Source: Myxococcaceae bacterium | Lineage (GTDB): Bacteria > Myxococcota > Myxococcia > Myxococcales > Myxococcaceae | Assembly: GCA_022842905.1 (NCBI GenBank) | Contig: JALHOS010000005.1 | Location: forward strand, 1-50,923 | Reading direction: 5' to 3' | Length of the DNA stretch: 50,923 nucleotides | Shown: positions 34,501 through 46,500 of the stretch, piece after piece | How positions within the stretch are numbered: position 1 is the stretch's first letter | Layout of the letters: each line of letters begins with the position of its first letter | Made by a program: the position numbers and the translations under genes | Notes under the pieces: model-generated | What the model was told of the DNA's origin: nothing | The model's input: the letters and a program-made list of their open reading frames with translations, nothing else | The model's database searches: none

Positions 34501-37500
34501 CGAGCTTCCTGTACGGCAGCGGCGCGGTCGCCCAGCTCGAGACGGGCGTCGTCAGCGATCTGCTGGTCGACGAGGGCGTGGGGTACTTGGGGCTGGGCGG
34601 GACGACGCCGATCTTCCTGCGCGACGGGTCGACCGTGGGCACTTCCGAGTTCGGCAGCCCGACGAAGGGCGTCGCCGTGCTGGACCTTTCCGAGCCTGCG
34701 AACGTGCGGGTGCTCAAGCTGCTGCCGCTGGGCACGGTGCGGCGCGTGGCCAAGCAGGCCAGCACGCTGTACGCGGCCGCCGCCACGGGCCTCCTGCGCT
34801 TCAACGTGGCGCAGCCGGCGGAGGCCACCCAGACCGGCCTGCTGGCGACCAGCGGCGAAGCAAACGACGTCCTCCTCGTCGACGGGCTGGCCTTCGTGGC
34901 AGACGCCGCGGGGGTGCTGGTGGTGGACCTCGAGCGCTTCCGCGCGGAAGGCCGCATCGCCATTCCCCAGGGCGCCGCGTCGCTGGCACGGCGCGGCGGG
35001 CTGCTCTTCGTCGGAACGGCCAGCACCGCGAGCCCCGCGTTCCACGTCTACGACATTCGCAACGCGGCCTGGACGAAGCGCGGAGAGGTCGCGCTCGGCG
35101 GCGTGGCCAAGCACCTGAGCGTGTCCGGCGAGCGGGTGTTCGCGGCGCTGGGCCGTGCGCGGCAGCTGGTCGCGGTGGACGTGACGGAGCCGACCGCGCC
35201 GGCGGTGGCTGGGGTCGCGCAGCTCAATGACGAGCTGGGCGCGGGGCTCGTGTCGGCGGACCGGGTGTACCCGGTGGGCGACGTCGTGTTGGTGGCCGCT
35301 GGCGGGGGTGACGTGCAGCGCTTCCGCTTCCCGCGGGGGTCGCCTCCGGAGTTGATCGACACCGTGCCCGTGCTGGGTGAGGTGCGCGCGCTGGCGAGCG
35401 TGGGACGGAGCCTCTTCGCGGGCATGCTGCTCATGAAGCTGAACGGCAGCTTCACCGAGCTGCCGCTGGCGAACGCGCAGGAGGCAGCCGGTGCGACGGT
35501 GACGGGGAGTGTGTCGACGATCGCGCTCGACTCGCTGCTCGTCAGCGATGTGATCCCGGCCGAGGCCGACACCGTAGCGCTCGGCACCGCGCCGGAGCTG
35601 CGTGTCAGTGAGCTGGTCGAATCGGGCTCGCTGTCCACCGTGACGCTCGAGACCGCGGCGGGGCAGCCGGTCTCCGTGGTGCGCTCGCAGGCGTCGGTGG
35701 TGGGCGGCGCGCAGGTTCGCGTGCAGCCCCAGGCACCGCTCACCCCAGCGACGAGCTACGTGCTTCGCGCGCAGCCGAGCCTCACCGGCCTGTCCGGCGC
35801 GGCGTACGGGGCGACGTTGGCCGTACGCTTCCGCACGGCGGTCACCGCGGCGCCCGAGGTTCCTTCGGTCGCCAGCGTCTCGCCCGCCTACGTGCTCGAG
35901 GCCGGCGGGGACGCGGTGACGTTGAGCGGCATCGACTTCGCCAGCGGGGTGCGGGTGGAGATCGGCGGCGCCGTGGCGCAGACGTTGGCGCTGGCGGAAG
36001 ACGGGCGGAGCGTCACCGTGCGGACTCCGCCGGGCGTTCGCGGGCCCGCCGCGGTCGAGGTGGTCAACCCCAGCGGCCTGGGCCGGCAGCGCTTCGGCTC
36101 GCTGCGCTACGTGCAGACCCCGACCTTGACGTCGGTGACCCCGAGCTTCGCGGCCTACCAGAGCCGCGCGCAGGTGCGGCTGGCGGGGCAGGGCTTCTTC
36201 CCTGGCATCGCGGTGAGCTTCGCCGGGCTGCCCCCGCGGGCCGTCGTCGCCGAGTCCGAGACGTCGCTCCTCGTCGAGGTGCCCGACGGCGTGGTGGGCG
36301 GCGCGGACATCGTCGTGGCGACGCCGTCGGCCGCGGGCCCCGTTCAGGCGGCGCTGCCACAGGGCTTCACCTTCACGCTCCCGCAGGCGCAGGACCTGGC
36401 GGTCGGCACGCGGGCAGCGGCGCGCACGGGCACGGCGCTCTTGGTCGCCAAGGCCCTTCCCTTCGGCGGCGGCACGCTGATGGCGTTCGACGTCTCCAAC
36501 CCGCTCGGGCCGATCGCAGGCCCCGAGGTGCCGGGCGTCGACAACGCGGCGGCGTTGACGGTGACGGGCCGTGAGGCCTTCTTGGTGGGGCGCCGGGAAG
36601 TGGTGCGGTACGACTTGGGCGGCTGCGGTACCGCGCCGGGCGCGCTGTGTCTGCCCCAGGAAGTGCAGCGGATCGCGCTGAGCATCGCCGACTCGAACGG
36701 GCCCGTCGCGGTCGCGGCTCGGCCGGGCGCGGCGTACGTGGCCATGTCGCAGAGCAACGAGATCGTGCTGCTCGGGCGCGTCGGCGGGGAGTACCAGGTG
36801 ATCGGCGCGAGCTTGGTGGGCAGCGGCGTGGTCCGCGCGCTGGCCATGGGTGAAGACGTGTTGTGGGTCGCCGTCGGCTCGAGCGGCGGCGGGACCGGGC
36901 GGGTCGAGGCGCGGAGCTTGGCGAACGGCTCGCTGAGTCTGCTCGGCTCGCTGCCGATCGATCGCGAGGTGCTGAGCTTGAGCCTGGAGGGCACGCGGCT
37001 GGCGGTCGGTGTCGGCGACGGCGTGCGGCTGCTGAACGTGGCCACGCCCGCCGTGCCGGTCGAGGTGTCGCGGTTTGCTGGCGCCGGCGCAGCAGTGACG
37101 GGCGTCGCGCTGCGCGGGCCGTGGGTGGCGGCGATGACGGGCGCCCGCGCTTGGCTGTTGGACACCACGCAGGGGTTGGTGGCGCGCACATACGCGAGTC
37201 CGACCGTCGGCTCCGGTGCGCCGTTCGTGGATCTGGTGGGCGGGGCGCTCTTCGTCGCCGCGCAGAGCCGGCTGCAGGTGTTCGACGTGCCGTACCCGAC
37301 GGTGGACACGCGCTCGCCGCTGCCCGGCAAGCCCGCCGCGCCGGATGATGTGCTGACCGTCAGCCTGGCGCAGTCGCTGCCGCTCCAGACGCTCAGTGGG
37401 TCGAGCCTGAGCCTGAACGCGGGCGGCGTGTCGGTGCCGGGCGTGTCGAACCGCTCCGGCGCCACGCTGCGCTTCGCGCCGGCCTCGTCGCTGGCCGAAG

Positions 37501-40500
37501 GCTCGTACGAGGGGGTGGTGGTGTTCGCTCCGTACCCGGCAGTCGGCGGGACGGTGCTGGCCCCCTGGCGCTACGACGTGCGCGTCGCGGCGCCCGTCAC
37601 GACGCTCACGGCGACCTCGCTGACGCCCACCTTCGGCTCGACCGCTGGAGGGACCGCGGTGACGGTCGAAGGCTCGGGCTTCACGGCCAGCACGCGCGTG
37701 GAGGTCGGCGGCGCGGTGGCGGTGGTCGAAGCGTGGACGTCGACGCAGCTGCAGGTGCGCACGCCGCCCAGCAGCGCGGCAGGCCCCGCGGAGGTCGCGG
37801 TGATCGACGGCGCGGCCCGAGTCCCCGTCGAGGGCGGCTTCGCGTACGTGCAGCCGTTGGCGGTGACGCAGGTGAGCCCGGCGACGATCCCCGAAGCCGG
37901 AGGCCAGGTGACGATCACCGGCCTGGGCATCACCCGCGGCGTCGAAGTGTGGGTGGACGGTGTGCGGACGCTCCCCGTCATGCAGTCGAGCACGCAAATC
38001 CGCGTGCCCGTCGGCGCGGGCCCGGTGGGGCCTGTCGTCCTGGAGCTGCGTCAGGCCGGGACCGCGTCGCTGCTGCTTGCGGACGCCGTGCGGCGCGTCG
38101 ATCTGCGCGCGCCCGAGAAGCTGCGCTTCGAGCCGGTGAACACCGTCGGCCAGCAGAACGTGCCGGGCGATGCCGTGCTCTCGTTGCAGTTTGACGAACC
38201 CCTTGCGCCCGCAAGCCTGGCGGGCGTGACGCTGGTGCGGGTGAGCACCGGGCTCACTGAGCCGGCGATCGTCGCGCTGGGCGTGGACGGGCGGAGCTTC
38301 ACCGTGGCGCCGCTCAGCCCGCTGCCGTCGACCACCAACTACCGCCTCAACTACCAAGCGGTGGCGGACCTGGCTGGGAACGCGATCGGCGGGTGGGGGT
38401 TCGAGGACTTCCGCGTGCGAGACACCGTTGCGCCTACGCTGTCGATCCTCCTCGTGGCCGACGGCCGCACGGTCACCGACGGCCTCCAGCTGGCTGCGCA
38501 GGTGGCCTGGCGCTTCCGGCTGATCCGGGCCGACGACAGCGGCGCGAGCTTTGGCGCTTCGACCTTCAGCGTGGACGGCGTCGAGGTGCCCGTATCCACC
38601 AACACCTTCGACCAGCCCGAAGCGGTCTACACCTGGCCGCTCGCGGCGCTGGGCACGACGCCGCTCATCAGCGCCACCGTGCGCGACCCCTCGGGCAACG
38701 CGACCACGGTCACGGCGCGCCTGGTGATCACCGATGACACCCCGCCGGTCGTGAACTTCACCGCGCCGACGGGCCCGGTGACGATCGTCGAAGGGACGAC
38801 GCTGGCCGTCACCGTGCTCGCTTCGGACAACAACGGGCTGGCCACGCTGCGGCTCACCGTCGACGGCGTCGGCTGGAAGACGATCACCACCACGCTCGCC
38901 ACCGCGACGCTCACCGACACGCTGGCCTTCGAGCTGCCTGGCTCGACGGCGGCGACGCACACGCTCGTCGCGGAGGCGGTGGACAGCCGCGGCGCGCGCA
39001 CGGTGAGCGATCCCATCACCGTGACCGTCACGCCCGACGTGACGCCGCCAGTCGTGTCGATCCTCGCTCCAGCGCCGGGCTCTTCCGTCGGCGCGGGCAG
39101 CTCGGTCTATGTGTCGGCGCGGGCGCAGGACGAGGGGTCGATCCGGCAAATGCGCTTCTTGGCCGACGGGGTCGCCTTCGCGACGAAGACCGCGCCTCCG
39201 TTCGAGGCCCGGTGGACGGCGCCGTCGCCCGCTTCACAGACCCTGGTGAATGTGGTGGTCGAGGCCACGGACACCCGAGGGAACACGGGGACGTCGACGG
39301 TGCAGGTGGCGGTGCGGCCGACGGCCGAGCTGGCGGGGGCGATCATCGACAACCCAACCGCTGGCACCCTCACGAATGAAGGCCTGCCGGTCAGCGTGGT
39401 CCTCCGGCTCATTCGACCGGAGGACATCGAGTCCATCGACGTCGCGCTCGGGCCAGCGCTGCGAACCCTGCGGCCCGGGCTCGACCGCACCGTCAGCACG
39501 ACGGTGCCCGCGCCGGGGGTCACGCCGCCCGCGGACTTCTTCGCGCCGGTGTCGTCCTACTCGGAGACCGTGTTGCTGCGCGTCACCGTACGCCGGGTTG
39601 ATGGGACGACCGCTCAGCTCGAGCGCTCGCTGCGCGTCGTCGCGTCGACGACGCCAGACTCGGTGGTGGAGCTCCGCACCCGCCCGGACGGCGGCGTCGT
39701 GGCCGGCGGCACTCAGTTCGCCGCGAGCGTCATCACCGACGCGGGGCCCGTCACCCCGGTGGTGCTCGTGAACGGCGCCGCGGTGGCGCGCCAGGTCGAC
39801 GGCACCTTCACGCTGCCCACCGGGCCGGAGGGCGCCGTGCTGCGCGCGCAGGCGGACGTGCAGGTGTCGAACGGCAACGTCGTCACGGCAGGAGTGGACG
39901 CGGTGCTCCGCGTCTTCGGGAACGCGCCGCAGCTCGTGTCGATCGATGCGGGGAGCGTCGCCTTCATCACCAGTCACGAGGCCGGTCGGCTGCTCGTCGA
40001 GAGCGGCGCGACGGCGTCGCGGGTATCGCTCGTCGCCGCCGACGGAGGCCTCGTGGCGTCGGCGCAGGTGCTGGGGAGCGCGGTGGGGGCCGTCGAGTAC
40101 GCAGGCGGTACGTGGGTCGCGGTGCGCCGGGCCCAGGGCGATCAGCTGGCGAAGCTCGCCGGGCCGGGGCTCACTCCGGCTGGCGTCGTGGCGCTGCCGC
40201 GGCGGCCGACGGCGCTGACGGCGCGGGCGGGCTGGCTCGTGGTGGGCACGCTCGAGGGCTTGGAGGTGCGCGACGAGCAAGGCCGCCTGGCCGATCGACT
40301 GCCGCTCGGCGCCGTGCAGCACCTCACGTCGCGGCGCGGGATCCTCATCGCCGCGACGGCGAGCGCGCTGCGGCAGCTCGCGCTCGATGACTCCGGGCGA
40401 CTGCGGGCGGACGCGGCAGTGTCGCTGACCGGCGTCGGAGCGCTCGTGGCCACAGGTCGACCGGCGGGCGCGTGCGCGGTGGCCGGCGGGCAGCTGCACT

Positions 40501-43500
40501 GCTTCGACGCGAGCCTGGTCCTGCGGGCGAGCGTGCCGGCGCCGGTCGGGGCGCAGTCCCTGGCGGCGATCGGTCCCTGGGTGGTGGTCGGCGGTTCGCA
40601 GGAGAGCTGGCTGTACGAGGTGAGCGAGGGCCCGCGCTGGGTGGGCGTGTACCGGGGCGGCGGGCGTGTGCACGCGGCGGACGGGCTGCTCACCTTCGTC
40701 GACGCGCGGCTGCGGCAGGTGTCGCTGCTCCGCGGGCCGGTGGCGCCGCAGGTGTCGTTGTCCGCGCCGGCGACGGTGCTCGAGGGCGCGCGGATCGCGT
40801 TGACGGCGAGCGTCGATGACGAAGTGGAGCCGCTCAACGCCTTCACCGCCGTGCTGCGGCGCGAGGGCCAGGTGCTGGAGCGCTTCGACTCCGAGCTGCC
40901 CGTCGCGCTGCGCGGGTTGCCCGTGGGGACGACGGCGCTCGACGTGGCCGTGGTGGATCTCGCGGGTCGCCGTGCGTCGGCGAGCGCGAGCATCACGGTG
41001 GACGCTGCGGTCGCGGGTCCTGCCGTGTCGCTGCTCGCCCCGGCGGAGGTTCGCAGCGCCGCGCGCTTCGACGTTGAGCTCGATTCGGCGGAGTTGGCGC
41101 GGGTGGCCAGCGTCGAGGTGACGGTCGAGGGCGGCGCGCCGGTGGTGCTCACGGCGCCGGCCAGTCGTCTGACGCTGGTGGCGCCGAGCGTGACGCTGGA
41201 CGCGGAGATCGCCGTGCGCGCCGTCGGGATCGACGCGCAGGGGCGGCGCGGTCCACAGAGCGTGGCGATGGTGTGGGTGCGCGCGGCGGTGAACGGTGCG
41301 CCGACGGTGACTCCGGCCGTGGTCGGTGCCGGGCCGTACTTCGAGCACACCCAGCAGTTGGTGCGGGCGATCGCGCTGCCGTCGGCGACAGCGGGCACGC
41401 GTGTGCACTACCTGGTGGCCGGCGTGGAGGTCGCGGTGGGCGTCGCGCCGGACTTCGAGGCGCCGATCGTGCTGCCGGAGGTGTCGGGGACACAGGCGGT
41501 GCAGCTCGAGGCCTACGCCGTCGACGAGGACGGTTCGGTGGGCCCGGTCAGCGGCGTGGCGGTCACGGTGGTGGACGATCTCGTCGCGCCGGTGGTCTCG
41601 CTGCAGGTCCAGCCGAACGCCACGACGGTGGCGGCGGGCAGCGGGCTCTTCGCGACGGCTACGGCAACGGACGTCAACCTAGCGTCGATCACCACGGAGC
41701 TGACGCTCGACGGCGGGGTGCTCGCGACGGGCGGCGCGTCGCTCGTGTTCGCGGTTCCGCAGGCGATGGCAGCGGGGAGCGTGCTGGCGATCACCGCTCG
41801 CGCCGTGGACGTCGATGGCAACCCGGCGGCGGCGTCGACGACCCGGCTGGTGGTGGGTCAGGCGGTGTCGACCGCGGTGACGGTGGCCGCGACGGGCAGC
41901 TTCCTGCTGGACGCCGGTATCGCCGCGGACGGCATGTTGATCGCCGTCGGTCGGCCGACGGACGTTGGCCTGTACCGGGTGGAGCCGGGCGTGGGCCTCA
42001 GCTTCGTCGGGTCCTATCCGCTCGGTGAAGCGCCTCGGGCGGTCGGCCTCAACGCCGGTCTGTTGATGGTCAGCCGGGAGCAGGGCGGCTTTGACGTGGT
42101 CGACGTGTCGCAGCCGTCGGCCCCGCGGCGGGTGCACCGCTACCCGCATGGACGCTGGGGAGTGATCAGCGGAGGTGCGCCGTTCGCGGCGGTGAACGAA
42201 CAGAGCAATTCGTGGCTGAGCGTTGGTGCCTACCGCATCGAGGTGGATGGGGCGTCGCTGCGGTTCAGCAGCGCAGGTAGTGGCTCGGTTCAGGCGATCG
42301 CGGGCAGCGCCGGCCGGGTGCAGGTCGGCACTGTGGGCTTCGCCTCCGCGTACGGAATCGACGGCATCAGCGCCGAGTCGTCGGCTGCGTCGGTGAACCC
42401 GGTGACGGCGGTCGCGGGGCTGCCGTCCGGGTTGGTCTCTTCCAACGCCACCAGTCTCGCTTTCTCGGGGGTGCCCGGCTCCTTCTCGACGTCCCCCACG
42501 ACGATCTCTCTCAGTGAACCTTCCGCTTCGCTGCGGGTGCTCGGCTTGCGAGCCTTCCTGTCCACCCAATCCGGCGCGCTGGCGGTCTACGACGCGCGCG
42601 ATCGCACGCGTCCGAACTTGGTCGCGACCGTTCCAGGCTTCGCCCCGTACGTGGCGGTCGTTCCAGGAGCGCTGGTCGGTCTGACCCAGTCCGAGCTCAA
42701 GCTCATGCCGTTGCCGGAGCAGGGCGTCGATGACGAGCAGCTCGTCGCGAGCTACGCGACGGCGGACTCGGCGCTGGGCGTGGCTTCTGGTCGCGGCGTG
42801 CTGGACATCGCCGCGTCGCTGCAGGGGCTGGTGCGCGCCGACTGGCTGACGCCTCCGCTCCTTGGGCAGCCGACGCCGCGCTTGACGGGCAACCTGCGGG
42901 CGATCGAGCGGCTCGGCGAGCGGGTGGTGTACCTGAACGCGGCGACGGTCGAGTACGCGCAGGACATCCCCCCGACGAGCAGCGTGAACCGGGCGCCGCT
43001 GTCGATCCTCGGCAACGTCGAACGCCTCGCGACCTCGGGGAGCCGCATCTGGGCGCTGTCGGGGCCGACGCTGCGGGCGGTGAGGGCGCCGGACTTCAAC
43101 GTGCTCGAGCAGGTGCTCTTGGGCGGCGGGACGGTCGATCTGGCAGCGGAGGACTCTGTGGCCGCGGTCGCGCAGGGCACCGGCGTCGCGGTCGTTCGGC
43201 GGAGCCCGACGGGCACGCTCGACGTCGCGTCGACGATCGCCGTACCGGCCCAGGTAGTGGCGCTCGACGGCACGGTGCTGGCGGTGGGCTCCGGGACGAC
43301 GGTGCGGCTGTACGACGTCACGGATCCGCTGGCGCCGCAGGCGCGCGCCACGTTCACGACGCGGGACACGGTGCGCAAGCTGCGCTTCGGCGGCCGGCTA
43401 CTGCTCGCGAGCGAAGGGACGAGCGGGGTGGAGACGTTCGACGTCGCGGATCTGGGCGCGCCTGCGCTGCGTGCGCACTACGCCGCCCAGCGCGCCGAGG

Positions 43501-46500
43501 ACGCGAAGCTGCTCGACGGCTACCCAGTCGTGGCGGACTCCATCTACGGGGTGAAGGTCTTCGCCCCGGTTGGTCCGGTCACACCCTCCGTCGTCTGGAG
43601 CGCGCCGGTGGACGACGTCACGGCCGAGCAAGGCGCCGCCCTGCCGATCGCCGTGGACGTGCGTGGACCCAAGGCCGACGTCGTCGAGGTGCTCATGGAC
43701 GGTGCCGTGGTCGGGCGCCTGTCCGCGGATGGGCGGGGCCAGGTGCGAATCCCGGCCCAGCTCCATGCGGGCCAGGTCGTTGGGCTGACGGTGCGGGCGT
43801 TCGCGGGTGAGCGCGTGGGTACGTCGGCCGTGCGCCGGGTACGCGTGACGCCGACGACGACCTCCGCGCCGGCTTTCGCCGAATTTGGCGCCCCGACCTT
43901 CGCCCGCGCGGGTGACGCGTTCGAGCTGAGCGCATCGGCCACCTCCGTCACGATGGCGCCGGCGACGCTGACGATCGACCTCGACGGGCACGTCGTCGCG
44001 CAGATCCCGAGCGTCGATTCGTGGCCCAACCGCAGGGTGACGCTGCACGGGCGTCTGCCGATCGTGAGCACCACGACCGTGATGACCTTCCGCGCGACCT
44101 TGACCGACGCCGTGGGCCGCACGGCGACTCGAACCGTCTTGTGCACCGTGTCTGGCGACAGCCAGCCGCCGACCGTCCCGACGCCGCTCCCGAGCGTGCT
44201 GAAGGCCGAGCCGTTCGTGAACTTTGTGTCTGTCAGCACCAGCGACGATGGCGTGGTGCAGCTCGAGCTGTTCCTCGACGGCGCGCTCGTGGCGTCGACC
44301 GGTCTTGTGAACTTCGGTTCGGCCTCGTTCAGCAACCTCCCGCTGCTGATTCCGGCCTCGAAGGTCGGGCAGACGGTCGTGCTGCGCGCGCTGGCGACGG
44401 ACGGCGCGGGGCGGACGCGCGAGGCGAGCCAGTCGTACGTGGTGCAGCCGGACGGCGTGGCGCCGGTGGCGGTGCTCAGCATCTTCGGCGGTCTTAGCAG
44501 CCCAGTGGCTGAAGGCCGTACGGTCCGCATCACGGCGAGCGCGAACGACGCGGACGCGGATCTGACGCGCGTCGAACTTCTTGCCGATGGGGTCGTTCTC
44601 GCCTCGGCGACGAGCCCGAGCACGTCATCGCTTTCGGCGCCGGCCACCGACTACACCTTCCCGCTCCTGGCGCAGCAGTCCTCGGTCACCATCGAAGCGC
44701 GGGGCATCGATCGACGCGGTCGCAGCCACTCCGCCGTACAGGTGTTCGCGCTCCGTCCGAGCTCCACGCCGACGATCATCACAGCGCACGCCACTTCGCC
44801 GCTGCTCGAGGGGGCGACAGGGTCCCTCGGCTCGGTGAACGTGTTGGACGTCGATGGAAACCTCCGCCGAGTTCAGGTCTTGGTCGGGACCGTGAGCGTG
44901 CTGGACGTCGCGTCGCCGCCCATGACCCACAGCTACGCCGGCGGCTACAGCGGGACGCTCCCGCTCATCAGCGCCGTCGGTCCGACCGTCGACGTCACCT
45001 TCATCGCCACGAGCCAAGGTGGGACCGCGACGGCGGTGCGCACGGTGACGTTGCTGCCGAACCCTGCACCGGCCGTCACCTTCACTCGGACGATCCCCTC
45101 GCCGCTCACCGGCGAGACCGTCACCTGGTGCGCCGAGTCGCGGGACACGACCGGCGGCATCGGCACGTTGGTCGGCGCGGTCGCCGGCGTGGCGCTCCCA
45201 GGGCCAGCGGTGAGCTGCGGGATCAACTGCCTGCGCTTGTGCACGACCCGCCTGCTCGACGCCGCCGGCACGCTCACCTTCGAGGCCACCGCAACGGACG
45301 GGCTCGGCAAGGCGACGGTCGCGACCGACAGCCTGGACGTGGCTCAGAACCTGGCGCCGGTGATCGCGCTGGTGGCGCCGCCTCAGGCTCCGCTGGGCGG
45401 CAGCATTGCCGTGCGGGTGTCGGCGACGGACGAGCGGCAGGTCTCCTTCCTCGAGCTGCGCGCAGGCGGCGTCCTCATCGCGCGCCACGACGCGCCGGCG
45501 AATGGCCAGGAGTTCACCGCCAGCATTCCCGCGAGCGTGCTCGGGCCGCTGCAGATCGAGGCCACCGCCGCCGACAGCCAGGGCGCCACCCGCACGGTGT
45601 CGCGCACGGTCGACGTCGTGACGCAGGCCCGGTACGGCTTCATCGCCGCGGACGACTTCTCGCTGGACGACACCGACCTCGTCGTCGAAGGCCGCACGGT
45701 CACCATCGAAGGGACGCACCGGTTCCTCTCGCTCACGGTGGGTGACGGCGGCGTCGTCACCCATGGCGAGCAGACGACGGTCGGGCTCGTGACGCAGACC
45801 TTGACGATCACCGGCGAGCTGCGCGTGGCGCAGGGCGGGCGGATCGACGCGAGCGGCAGGGGCTACCTGGGCGGCTGGCAGGGGGCGAATACAGACGCGC
45901 GCGGGCGCACCGTCGGGCAGGCGCAGAGCACGGTCGATGGCGCCGGCACGCACGGCGGCCAGGGCGCGGGCCAAGACGGTGCGAACGTCGCGCATGGTGT
46001 GCTGACGGATCCGGCGGAGGCGGGCGGCGGCGGCGCGGGCCTGGCGGGTGATCCCCAGTCGCCGGGGGGCAACGGTGGCGGTGTGCTGCGGCTCACCGCG
46101 GCCAGCGCGGTCATTGACGGCGTCATCGCCGCGGACGGCCTCGCCGGAGTCGCGCAAGGTGGGGCAGGTGGCTCCATCTCGCTGGTCGTCGCCGGGGCGT
46201 TGTCTGGCGGTGGTGCCATCCACGCGAACGGCGCCAACGGCGGCGGCGGCGGGCGGGTGCGGGTGAGCGCCGGCAGCGACGACTTCGACTGGAGCCGCTT
46301 GGAGGCGTTCGGCTTTGGGGACGGCGGCGCCGGGACGATCTGGCTCGTCACGCCGAGCCGGCCGCAGGGGCTCCTGCGCGTGCGGAACGATCTCGGTGCG
46401 AGTCGGCAGGGCCTGACGCGGGTCACCGCGCCCGCGACGGTTGGTCGACTCGAGGTGACTCAGGAAGCGAACCTTGTGCTCACGAGCGCGCTCACCACGG

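Noticed and set aside
33786-39149. 1787-codon open frame on the minus strand
   Set aside because: It is antisense to the giant gene and made of Arg/Ala/Gly/His-rich low-complexity sequence. It is a by-product of high third-position GC in the real frame.
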